DNA of 64,000 bases from contig NZ_JACDTY010000003.1 of assembly GCF_013520985.1 (NCBI RefSeq), forward strand, positions 186,001-250,000. The letters run 5' to 3'. Below the pieces are notes generated by a model. That model was given only the letters and a program-made list of their open reading frames with translations, searched no databases and was not told the origin of the DNA. Source of the DNA: Mesorhizobium neociceri. GTDB taxonomy: Bacteria > Pseudomonadota > Alphaproteobacteria > Rhizobiales > Rhizobiaceae. The first letter of the stretch is position 1. Each line of letters starts with the position of its first letter. Both the position numbers and the translations under genes were made by a program. Below are positions 46,007-53,481 of this stretch, in pieces.

Positions 46007-47149
46007 CTAGCGGAACAGATACTTCGACACTTCCGGGTTGCCGCGGCGCCACATCACATTGTCCAGAAAATAGTGATGCACGTTGATGAATATCAGCACG
46101 ATGAAGAAGAAGAGCGACGAACCGAGGACTTGCCGGTCGTACGGGATCAAAGCCGTCAGCGCGGACGGGATCAGCCAGAAGCCGAGATAGCCAAGGGCGG
46201 TGCCGCCGACGATAAAGCCGAGGAGCCGAAACCTGTAGAGGGGGCCGAGAAAGGACAGGACCTTCGGCTGCGGATCGCTTTCGGCATCGGAGCTGTCGCG
46301 CTCGACATTGGTCTGGTAGCGCCAAACCACGGCGAGATACTGCAGCGAGTGAAGCGCGGGCACGATCAGCAGCCAGAGCGGGTTTATCCTCGCAATCAGG
46401 ATCCAGAGATAGAGCGACGCGACATAGGCCACCAAGCCGTTATAGGGCAGACCGCCGCCGTTCTTTCGCCAGCGATTGACCAACATCAAAAGCGTGGCCA
46501 CCGTCGACGCAAGGGCCGCCAGCAGGGCAGTGTCGGTAATCCAGGAAGGGGCGGCGAATGTGTAATAGTCCAGCCCGTAGTATTTGCCCTGGGTGACCGC
46601 CGTGTTGGTCTGAAGCCATGCCAGGATCCACACCGCATACGAGTTGACCAGCAGCACCTTCTTGTCGCGGTCGTCGAAGAATTTGCGCTTGAGAACCGCA
46701 TCCACCATCAGCATGCCGTAGCCCTGCTTGACGTAGTGCCAGCCGACGAAAAAGAACATGGCGTTGGTTGCATAGCCGAGCAGGCGCGTGTTCGCCGCCG
46801 CCGCGCCATAGGCAAAGAACCCGACCATGACCAGGGGCACGACAATGCCCGCGAAGATGTAGCGGAGCTGCAGACTCCGGTCGTAGCCGTCGCCGGATAC
46901 CTTGCGCCCGAAATTGCGATAGAAAAGTTGGTAGGAGTGGGCGAAGTGGGGATAGTTCACGAGATAGGCCACGAATACCATCGTTGCGGCCACCGGCCCC
47001 TCATACTCGAGCGGCACCAGAAACAGCACCGGCAAAATGAGAAACGCGCTGCCGCCCAGCATCAGGAAATCGGCGACCGGGCCGAACAGGTATTTTTGAG
47101 GTGTCGCCGCCTTAGGAGCTACAGCATCCGCCGAAAGCTGAAGTGTCAT
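46007..47149 (-). CDS. Polytopic membrane protein with conserved-looking intramembrane histidines
   Basis: A 380-residue protein with about nine membrane segments and no recognised family. Histidines occur only at helix positions: H68 and H71 (NYPHFAHSYQLFYRNF), H138 (FFVGWHYVKQGYG), H267 (VPALHSLQYLAVVWRYQ), H358 and H359 (FINVHHYFLDNVMWRR). This arrangement suggests a metal or haem site, as in membrane di-iron enzymes, but no known motif fits. It is convergent with dprA (10-base gap). The start MTLQLSADAVAPK follows a normal intergenic region. Confidence 0.8.
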   Translation of the reverse strand: MTLQLSADAVAPKAATPQKYLFGPVADFLMLGGSAFLILPVLFLVPLEYEGPVAATMVFVAYLVNYPHFAHSYQLFYRNFGRKVSGDGYDRSLQLRYIFAGIVVPLVMVGFFAYGAAAANTRLLGYATNAMFFFVGWHYVKQGYGMLMVDAVLKRKFFDDRDKKVLLVNSYAVWILAWLQTNTAVTQGKYYGLDYYTFAAPSWITDTALLAALASTVATLLMLVNRWRKNGGGLPYNGLVAYVASLYLWILIARINPLWLLIVPALHSLQYLAVVWRYQTNVERDSSDAESDPQPKVLSFLGPLYRFRLLGFIVGGTALGYLGFWLIPSALTALIPYDRQVLGSSLFFFIVLIFINVHHYFLDNVMWRRGNPEVSKYLFR

Positions 47150-47350
47150 GGTTGAACCCTCCCCTGGGAAGGTTCGAGTTTAGCCAGCGACGGGTGTGGC
47201 GACAAGGTTAGGCTGCGCTCTGTGCCGACGTTGGCCCCAGGTTCATCCTGCAAGGCTACCACTCGCCAGCCAGGGCCGATGCCGGGATCCGGGAACTGAA
47301 GGCAAGGCTCAAGCGGCTCGCGCCAGACGAGAAGGACGCGGCCGACAAAT

Positions 47351-47506
47351 TCAGGCGGGTTGAAGATATCCGACCGAGCGCTCGCGCATCCTCAAGACGA
47401 GCAGGCGGGTAGCTGCGAACGGCGCCATGACGACAAACGCCATCGCGACGCTGACGAAAACCGACAAGAGACAAATCCCGCCGGGGACGGAGCAAACAGT
47501 TTCCAT
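47351..47506 (-). CDS. Small membrane protein
   Basis: A 51-residue ORF starting METVCSVPGGICLLSVFVSV with one long hydrophobic segment and a basic end (LVLRMRERSVGYLQPA). SD AAAGGGG lies 6 bases upstream. The frame is open further upstream, but the longer product is not convincing. No homology is recognised. On the opposite strand a stretch from about 47206 shows a helix-like reading frame without a start codon. Confidence 0.4.
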   Translation of the reverse strand: METVCSVPGGICLLSVFVSVAMAFVVMAPFAATRLLVLRMRERSVGYLQPA

Positions 47507-47838
47507 GACGTACCCCTTTTCCACCGTTAACCTGGTGGCCTCCTCCGCGCGTTTCCAAGGATGCTCCCGCTTCAAGAGAAATGCAAGCATGTGCAAATAG
47601 ACGCGGACCGGAGGGGCGCCATTGCCCGAGGTCTGCTGTTGGCCGTGAGGCGCAGCAGCAGGCCGAGATGGGACCTGTTCCGGCAGCGGGTGCAAAGCGC
47701 TGTCTGCAGGGCCACAGCAAGTTGCCAGGAGACGCACAGGCCTCATACGGGGCGAACCGCGGCCAACGGTAGCGTGCGCTGAAACCAATTCAAAGCTCAA
47801 TCGTTAACTTAGGGTATGGCGCCAATCGGGGAGTGCGC
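47507..47838. other. Gene-free stretch
   Basis: No convincing gene or RNA is seen in these 332 bases. Short open frames on both strands lack ribosome-binding sites and plausible proteins. Confidence 0.5.
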
Positions 47839-48030
47839 ATGAACCCTCGTGACAACACCGTTTCTCCGTTTGAGGAGGAACAATACCAAGCCCGAATCGC
47901 AAAGAACGCACGCCTCAGAGAGCTTCGATCTCAGGCGTCCTGGCTGGCTTTCGACCCTCATGCCCAGTTTCATGATGAGGTAGACCTCTCAGCCATTTTC
48001 GAGGAAAACGCGTTGCGCCAACGCTTATAG
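47839..48030 (+). CDS. Hypothetical small protein
   Basis: A 63-residue charged protein, MNPRDNTVSPFEEEQYQARI to the end NALRQRL, with no membrane segment. SD GGGGAG is 7 bases before ATG. A GTG two codons earlier is also in frame. No family is recognised. It is the last gene before the tRNA-Lys island. Confidence 0.5.
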   Translation: MNPRDNTVSPFEEEQYQARIAKNARLRELRSQASWLAFDPHAQFHDEVDLSAIFEENALRQRL

Positions 48031-48352
48031 AGCGGGCCAAGTCCCAGGGACTTCAGTCGTAATTGAGTCATTCCTAATATGCCTATAGCTTAGGCAGTGC
48101 GGGGGACCCCCGAAATCCAAACCCGCAATGGCCGGTGCGCCTCGCTTGCCCAAGCAACCCCCCGCACCGGCCATTTCTAATTTCTGGCGACCCTTACCGC
48201 TGAGGAGGTATCGCATTGAGGCGATGGCTGGCGCTCCATCCTCCACCCCTTGAACTCAAGTCCCTGAATCACATCCATCGCACCACCGTTAATTAGCCGA
48301 GACGCTTAACAGCACTCGTCGCGCACAAGCTAAAGAGGTTGGATGTTGTTGA
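48031..48352 (+). ncRNA. Candidate small RNA locus upstream of the island
   Basis: This 322-base gap has no protein gene. It has a promoter-like CTATAG at 48083-48088 and a short palindrome CGGGGGACCCCCG at 48102-48114. It also has a perfect 13-bp stem: AATGGCCGGTGCG at 48127-48139 pairs with CGCACCGGCCATT at 48163-48175 and is followed by a pyrimidine-rich stretch. The -35 region is poor. Such a hairpin could terminate a short RNA beginning near 48095. No known family is recognised. Confidence 0.35.
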
Positions 48353-48391
48353 TGAGCGCGATGGGATTCGAACCCATGACCTACTGATTAA
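48353..48391 (-). repeat. attachment-site copy of tRNA-Lys 3' part (island left end)
   Basis: A 39-base stretch identical to 52012-52050, the 3' part of tRNA-Lys from the anticodon loop through the T arm and acceptor. The 5' half of a tRNA (D arm, acceptor 5' strand) is absent here, and the next bases diverge. It marks the left boundary of an island integrated at the tRNA 3' end. Confidence 0.85.
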
Positions 48392-48394
48392 CAA

Positions 48395-48892
48395 TCAGAA
48401 CGGCAACGAGCCTATCAGCTGCAACGCAAACCCCGTAGCCAACATGCCCAAGGCCGTGTTGGTTAGATCACGGAGTTCGTGGGTTTCGAAGTTAGGGTTG
48501 TAGGTTTGATCAATTTCGAGGAATGAGCGATTGATGAGTTCCACGTCCAGTAGTCCGTCCGACCCCACGATTTTCTGCGGAGGAAGGCCGGCGCTCCTGC
48601 GATAATACTGATGCGAAAGCGATGTTCCTCTGGCGTAAGCGGCTTGGAGCGCTCGTATTAGCCGCGAGAGCGGATCATTCCGCCCCGACAGGCGCGCTAA
48701 CCTCGCATGCGATTTTGTCGCATGTCTCGCCATGCTGTGCTGGTTGATCTTCTTCCCTGCTGAATTGAACTTAAGCAATTGCATAGCGATCATGGTGCCA
48801 GCCTGAACGGGTTTCGCCAGCAGCAACGCTCCGCATATGTCGACGATGAGGCCCATGCTCGACCAGGTGCCGGCTGATAACAAGAGGTTCAT
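48395..48892 (-). CDS. Hypothetical island membrane protein
   Basis: A 165-residue protein starting MNLLLSAGTWSSMGLIVDIC, with one membrane segment near the start and another at the very end (ALGMLATGFALQLIGSLPF). SD GGGAAG precedes the ATG at 48892. Its stop codon lies 4 bases from the tRNA-Lys core repeat. No domain is recognised. The central part is basic, with several histidines. Confidence 0.6.
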   Translation of the reverse strand: MNLLLSAGTWSSMGLIVDICGALLLAKPVQAGTMIAMQLLKFNSAGKKINQHSMARHATKSHARLARLSGRNDPLSRLIRALQAAYARGTSLSHQYYRRSAGLPPQKIVGSDGLLDVELINRSFLEIDQTYNPNFETHELRDLTNTALGMLATGFALQLIGSLPF

Positions 48893-49252
48893 TCGTCTTC
48901 CCCATCGCGTAGAATGGCCAGCCCCTGAGAGGCCCCGCTCGCTGAAAATATGTTGTGATTTAAAAATGCCTGTGTTGCGAAAAACGCAACTTCCCCCCAA
49001 TGTTAGTGTGGCTAAAACGTTAGTGTGGCTAAAACTGGAAACGGGAGGTAGCGCAAACTACCTCCCGCCTGCCCGTGCCAGCCGGGAAGATGGGTTTGCG
49101 GCGCTTTCTCAGGGGTGAGGGACGCCGCAGACCCGACCCAGCACCCATACAATCTACAATGGAAGTGACTCCCGCGCTTTGCCGCCGCTGGCTTTCCCAC
49201 AAGCTTTTTGTTCCCATTTCGTTCTAATGTGTGATTTTTTTGGGCGATTGGG
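48893..49252. other. Island intergenic stretch with tandem repeat and hairpin
   Basis: No convincing gene in 360 bases. It has a perfect 17-bp tandem duplication GTTAGTGTGGCTAAAAC at 49002-49018 and 49019-49035, and a 6-bp hairpin GTTGCG/CGCAAC with A5 loop at 48974-48990. An 85-codon minus-strand open frame here looks random. Confidence 0.6.
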
Positions 49253-50096
49253 TCAAGAGTTTGAGCCAATGGTGCGTTTGGTCATCGAGAATGGGGGGTG
49301 CTCGACGCTCACTACGACTTGATAGCTTGGCGCGCCGAATGCTCCGAATAGCCTGATCGGGACGATCCAAGTAACACCGAATTTGGTTACACCACGCGCA
49401 AGGCCAAGTTCGTGCATCTCGGTAGATGCGGGGATCAATTTGGGAGCGCCGCCAATCAGATAGGGCAATGGCGGTGCGGTCGAATCTCGCAAGATGGTGT
49501 CCGGCAAAACTGGATTGAATTGATCCATGTCGTCGCGCTCGGCAGTTGCATATCCATGAGCGATCTTGGCAAGCAGTAGCGCGAAGCGTTCACCTATTAG
49601 TGCGCCTTTATACGTTCGCCCTTCCGTTTGCCCCGAACATTTCGAAAATCCTGGCTGGGTCGCCGGCTGACATGTTCACAAACTTGAATGAAGGGGTATT
49701 GATATCTGTCCGGCTTGGCTCACGCTCATAGAGGATTTCTGGCGGATCAAAGACCGGAAGCAGAAGCGTAAAGGGGGCCAATTCTACCGGCACCTCCCGC
49801 GTCACCCATGCACCTCCAATCTTAAGCTCTAGCGGCAGGGTCTCTGGGCGTTCTTTCGGGCGCTTTGTTTTGAGACCTAGTGCGTATCGCAATGGGCCCA
49901 TAGTCTGCTTCATGCAGTACTGTTCAAACCGGCTTATCTTGCCTTCGCAAGCGCCGCATGAAGCTTCAGGGAGAACGAGGTTGCCGTTTATCGCTTCAGG
50001 AACGATGTGTTCATCGCCTAGTTTGGCGCGTAGGACGGAATACCTGGTAGCGTCGCAGTAGATACATCGGCCGACAGCCTTGTAAACCGGAGCCAC
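49253..50096 (-). pseudogene. HNH-type endonuclease-like gene with a frameshift
   Basis: The first part (GTG at 50096 to TAA at 49608, 162 codons) has paired CxxC and His motifs: GRCIYCDATRYS, LGDEHIVPEAINGN and ASCGACEGKISRFEQYC, as in HNH-type proteins. Just before its stop, the +1 frame continues as GRTYKGALIGERFALLLAKI, then AHGYATAERDDMDQFNPVLP and PIRLFGAFGAPSYQVVVS to 49253. This gives about 280 codons in all. The shift lies within about 49620-49690. Either the gene is broken or one base is miscalled. The GTG start overlaps the upstream gene stop by one base. Confidence 0.7.
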
Positions 50097-50314
50097 TAGC
50101 CGAGGTACTGCCTGATTATGGCTCGATCGATTTTTTTCTGGGGGCCCCTAGTCGACTCGTGAGGCAACACATCCCAGCGGCCGGTGTCGTCCAATCGTAG
50201 GGCCTCTCGAACTTGATCTTCTGCGTTGGGAAACCTGTCTTTGATTAGCTTATTGACAGCCCCTGCCCCGCGTGTGTTCCACGCATCAATATAATCGTCT
50301 TCCCAGTCCCGCAT
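50096..50314 (-). CDS. Hypothetical small island protein
   Basis: A 72-residue acidic-then-basic protein, MRDWEDDYIDAWNTRGAGAV to RAIIRQYLG, without a recognised domain. It overlaps the 3' end of the SieB-like gene by 70 bases and touches the HNH gene start (TAGTG). Its reality rests on this coupling. Confidence 0.45.
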   Translation of the reverse strand: MRDWEDDYIDAWNTRGAGAVNKLIKDRFPNAEDQVREALRLDDTGRWDVLPHESTRGPQKKIDRAIIRQYLG

Positions 50315-50886
50315 CGCATAACTCCTCTAGAGGATGATCCGCCGCATAATCTTACCAACGGGCGAGCGGATTGCCTTGTGCTGGTGCCCCAACCAAATTC
50401 GTCCGGGTACTTGGCCATCTCGGCCCATATATGGTCAGGGATCACGTGCGGCCAAGCGGGCGCGGTATGAGCACCGGTACCTGATAAAACCAGCCCCTTT
50501 GCAATGAGACCTACAAACCGCCCCTCACCAAAGGGATAGGCTAGGGCTTGCTGATTTGAACTAAACAAAAACGACATGATGGCGTGCTCGCGATCGTTAA
50601 GATTGTGCAGCCAAACAATTTGCGCCTTGCGGTATTTTCTCGTCCGATTCCATTTTCCCAGGCGACGAAACCCGCGTCCGATCGACTGAAGTGTGAAGAC
50701 AATGCAAATGCCTGCCGCAAAGACGGCAACCGCAAAAATGACGGTCAGCACCCATTCGGGGATACCGCTCGCGTATCGAACGCCGTAGGCATTACCTGCC
50801 AGAAGAGCCACGCAACCGATCAGGGCGGTCAGGGCTACCGGCCAAGCCACTGCCAGCGCTTCCAAGAACTCTTTCAGACTTGGCAT
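50245..50886 (-). CDS. SieB-like two-helix membrane protein
   Basis: A 213-residue protein with two N-terminal membrane segments (VALTALIGCVALLAGNAYGV and LTVIFAVAVFAAGICIVFTL), then a cytoplasmic domain beginning with a basic region and VWLHNLNDREHAIMSFLFSS. The layout and the LNDREHAIMSFL stretch resemble superinfection-exclusion protein B families, but this is a pattern impression only. The last 40 residues (after DEFGWGTST) look low-quality and overlap the next gene, so the C-terminus may be frameshifted. It starts 12 bases after the DUF4145 gene. Confidence 0.5.
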   Translation of the reverse strand: MPSLKEFLEALAVAWPVALTALIGCVALLAGNAYGVRYASGIPEWVLTVIFAVAVFAAGICIVFTLQSIGRGFRRLGKWNRTRKYRKAQIVWLHNLNDREHAIMSFLFSSNQQALAYPFGEGRFVGLIAKGLVLSGTGAHTAPAWPHVIPDHIWAEMAKYPDEFGWGTSTRQSARPLVRLCGGSSSRGVMRCGTGKTIILMRGTHAGQGLSIS

Positions 50887-50898
50887 TTCGACCCTCGG

Positions 50899-51540
50899 TT
50901 AGCTCTTGGAGGACGGTTTGCCGGCCGCTGCAAGCTTCGCGTCCAATGCAGCCTTGCGCGCAGCAGCATGTGCAGGTCGGACATAAAAATGTTCGAAGCA
51001 TTCCTCCAAGACCTCGAGACACCACTCGGCCTCTTCCGGCTCAACGTCTATGATCTGAAGAGTTGTGACGTCTGTGATTGGATGCGCCGAGAAATTTCCG
51101 AAATTGCGTATTCCATCGACCGCCGTGCGAAGGGTGATAGGAATTGCCTTCGTCGTGTCGGTCTCGGCAAGGAGCATATCGATCTCTTTCGCAAGATCCT
51201 TTGCCGCGTAGCCGTGGGCACGGAGCACAGCTTGGAGGCACCGCCTGGCAAGCGCCGCCGAAGCCTTGGGGCTTATAGACAGGACCCGGCAGGCTTCAAT
51301 GTAGTCAATAGCGACCGTGTTCGGAACTTCCTTAGGAACTGGACCCCTGTTGGCGCCCATTGGTTCCACCAAGAAGGCCTTATCAGCGCCGCCCGTAGGT
51401 ATAGTGTACACAGCGGTAACTTTGTCGCATTTTGGGCAGACGGTCGTCTGGATACCGCGATCCGCGGGCCTCCCGCTCACCGCGACTTTCGACTGATTCC
51501 AGACTTCGAAAAAATGAATCGCGCAGTGTGGACACTTCAT
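50899..51540 (-). CDS. DUF4145 domain-containing protein
   Basis: A 213-residue protein with N-terminal zinc-ribbon cysteines (MKCPHCAIHFFEVWNQ and TTVCPKCDKV), then a HEPN-like DUF4145 domain: SPKASAALARRCLQAVLRAH, KDLAKEIDMLLAETD, VDGIRNFGNFSAHPITD. DUF4145 often occurs in restriction and other defence contexts. ATG at 51540 is chosen for SD GGGGCGAG; the frame is open 49 codons further. It heads the island gene run. Confidence 0.82.
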   Translation of the reverse strand: MKCPHCAIHFFEVWNQSKVAVSGRPADRGIQTTVCPKCDKVTAVYTIPTGGADKAFLVEPMGANRGPVPKEVPNTVAIDYIEACRVLSISPKASAALARRCLQAVLRAHGYAAKDLAKEIDMLLAETDTTKAIPITLRTAVDGIRNFGNFSAHPITDVTTLQIIDVEPEEAEWCLEVLEECFEHFYVRPAHAAARKAALDAKLAAAGKPSSKS

Positions 51541-51737
51541 AACTCGCCCCGATTCCCAAGTTGTCACGATGCCACGAAGCCGTGCCTCGTGGAAATATGG
51601 GTCTTCCATATCGTTGCCGTACGCCAAGCTATTGAAAGCAATAGAAACGGGTGTGAAAAAAGAGTTCGTCAGAGAGGCGAAACCCATACCGCTTTCGGTC
51701 TAGCCTGTGCGCCGTGAACTGAACACGGGAGCATCAA

Positions 51738-51857
51738 ATGAGCAAAAATGCTGAAATTGTCCGCCAGATCAAAGACCAATACCGGGACCGTCCTGTCGAA
51801 GAGATCCTAGCTCTTATGGCGTGGATGAGGGCCGCGTTCCCCCACCTATGGCCGTGA
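51738..51857 (+). CDS. Possible 39-residue small protein
   Basis: Reads MSKNAEIVRQIKDQYRDRPV then EEILALMAWMRAAFPHLWP. SD GGGAG lies 7 bases upstream. A weak hairpin (CCGCCC/GGGCGG at 51892-51907) follows its stop. Only short length and sensible amino acids support it. Confidence 0.4.
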   Translation: MSKNAEIVRQIKDQYRDRPVEEILALMAWMRAAFPHLWP

Positions 51858-52011
51858 CGACTCCCGCCGCCAACGGTTGGGTTAGGCTAAACCGCCCTAC
51901 GGGGCGGCTTCTTGCGCGCAACGGAACCCCAGAGGGAACCTCAGAGGCACCAACGCGCAATACATCAGTAGGAGTCTACAGATAACATATTGATTTCTTT
52001 GTGATTGTTGG

Positions 52012-52084
52012 TGAGCGCGATGGGATTCGAACCCATGACCTACTGATTAAAAGTCAGTTGCTCTACCGGCTGAGCTACGCGCTC
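52012..52084 (-). tRNA. tRNA-Lys (anticodon UUU)
   Basis: On the minus strand the acceptor GAGCGCG (52078-52084) pairs with CGCGCTC (52013-52019), and the D arm AGCTCAGCCGGTAGAGC is present. The anticodon arm CTGACTTTTAATCAG has the anticodon TTT, and the T arm GGGTTCGAATCCC is present. CCA is encoded at 52009-52011. The 3' part is the integration target of the adjacent island. Confidence 0.97.
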
Positions 52085-52407
52085 CCGCGGGCTCTAAAGG
52101 CCGCCCTCGAAATTGCGCGGAACATAGGGAGAGTACCGCGACCGGTCAACCGGAAAAAGAGGGCCCTTTCACCGAGGTTTCTGGCATCGCATGACGCCCC
52201 GCAAATTGCCTCGGCGGGACGCCCGGTAAGCCGCTCCCGCAATGAGGTCGCCGCTTCTAATCTGCGGGTGCGTGAGATGGGCTTCTCTTTCGAGCCGACT
52301 GAAGAAACATTACAAATCAGCAACTTATCCTTTTTGGCGGAACCTTAGAACTGCCGATCCGTTTTCCCTCCACAAGGGACGTCAACCACCCTTTCAAGGA
52401 GAAGGTC
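52085..52407. other. Upstream regions of tRNA-Lys and BA14K gene
   Basis: No gene is seen in these 323 bases. They must contain the promoters of the leftward tRNA and the rightward BA14K gene, but no clear -35/-10 pair stands out. Confidence 0.5.
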
Positions 52408-52872
52408 ATGAACAAGATCGCAACGGGTCTGCTGGCGACTACACTGTCAGTTTCATTCGCGGCTGCGGCGATCGTGCCGGCCGATGCCGCGCAGATGTTC
52501 GTGCCGCAAGCACCGTCGGCTCCGTCCAATGTGCAGGCGGTCGACTATCAGCCGTGGATGAGGCACCGGAACTTCAACCGTAATCGCGACTTCCGCGTCA
52601 GCCGCAATGATGGCATGTACTGGAACGGCCATCGCGGCTATCGCGAATACCGCAGGGGCTATCGCCGTCATGGCGACTACTGGTTCCCGCTGGCTGCCTT
52701 CGCCACCGGCGCCCTGATCACCGGCGCGATCGTCAACAGCGAGAACAACCGCGTCTACCGGGGCGATTCGCATGTGCAGTGGTGCTATGACCGCTACCGG
52801 TCCTACCGCGCATCGGACAACACGTTCCAGCCCTATAACGGGCCGCGGCAGCAATGTTATTCGCCCTACTGA
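52408..52872 (+). CDS. BA14K family protein
   Basis: A 154-residue secreted protein with signal peptide (MNKIATGLLATTLSVSFAAA, cleavage after about residue 28). It has an Arg/Tyr-rich middle (RGYREYRRGYRRHGDYW) and the BA14K C-terminus HVQWCYDRYRSYRASDNTF, ending QQCYSPY. The family was first known as a Brucella immunoreactive protein. A hydrophobic stretch (FATGALITGAIV) may anchor it. SD AAGGAG precedes the ATG. Confidence 0.9.
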   Translation: MNKIATGLLATTLSVSFAAAAIVPADAAQMFVPQAPSAPSNVQAVDYQPWMRHRNFNRNRDFRVSRNDGMYWNGHRGYREYRRGYRRHGDYWFPLAAFATGALITGAIVNSENNRVYRGDSHVQWCYDRYRSYRASDNTFQPYNGPRQQCYSPY

Positions 52873-52899
52873 TCGCGTAGTCTGATCGGATACGGGAGG

Positions 52900-52945
52900 C
52901 TGAAAGGGCTCATGCTGGTAACGGCATGGGCCCTCTCCTTTCATT
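52900..52945. terminator. Imperfect hairpin between convergent BA14K and DUF6882 genes
   Basis: GAAAGGGCTCATGC and GCATGGGCCCTCTCCTTTC form an imperfect stem with a short loop and A- and T-rich ends. It is between convergent genes. Pairing is interrupted, so a low call. Confidence 0.4.
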
Positions 52946-52969
52946 TTCATCCTGTGAAGCGACTGCGGA

Positions 52970-53446
52970 CTAGCTGGCCCAGCCGATGGTCTTGATGACC
53001 AGATACAGACCTCCGCCTTCGCCACGCGGAGAACGGTAGGCGCCAAGGGCCTTGCAAATTCGAACCATCGCCCCGGTCAGTTCCCAGCCGAGCGCTTCCA
53101 GGTCATTCTCCGTATCGATCACATAGGCCTGGGCCAGTTCTTGAATGGCGTTCTCCTCTCCGAAGGATCGGACCAGCTTTGCGTCGCCAAGGAGTTCGCC
53201 AGGCAAGTTTGAATTTGCCCAGGCCCAGAGCCAGTTGTCGGCCTTGGCGCTCGTTGAGCCCGCAATCTGGATTTCGGAAACGACCTTGATGACTCCCTCC
53301 TCAGAGAACAGAAGCTTTCCAGCCTTCAGGTCGTAATCGTAGCGGGGCCAAGTGCCGAGGCGGAATTCCCTATTCAAGTGGTCGTTCTTGGCGTTCAGCT
53401 GCTCGAAAGCTTCTTCACGCCAAGCAGAATACCAATCTGGATCCAT
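52970..53446 (-). CDS. DUF6882-type hypothetical protein
   Basis: A 158-residue soluble protein: MDPDWYSAWREEAFEQLNAK, GTWPRYDYDLKAGKLLFSEE, then TSAKADNWLWAWANSNLPGE and ENDLEALGWELTGAMVRICK. It fits the DUF6882 family as I recall it. It lies 35 bases after glpK on the same strand but is probably not part of glycerol metabolism. A longer open frame running back through glpK is a shadow. Confidence 0.75.
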   Translation of the reverse strand: MDPDWYSAWREEAFEQLNAKNDHLNREFRLGTWPRYDYDLKAGKLLFSEEGVIKVVSEIQIAGSTSAKADNWLWAWANSNLPGELLGDAKLVRSFGEENAIQELAQAYVIDTENDLEALGWELTGAMVRICKALGAYRSPRGEGGGLYLVIKTIGWAS

Positions 53447-53481
53447 TCCCCTCGCCCCAGCGCATTCTTCCCACCGCCCAC

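Noticed and set aside
47206..47412. A plus-strand reading frame with helix-like text (IRELKARLKRLAPDEK)
   Set aside because: No start codon or ribosome-binding site and only about 68 codons. It could be a gene fragment but cannot be supported.
48353..48430. A second tRNA gene (anticodon loop reads GTT)
   Set aside because: The D arm and 5' acceptor strand are missing and the sequence beyond the 39-base match does not fold. It is a copied 3' end, not a tRNA.
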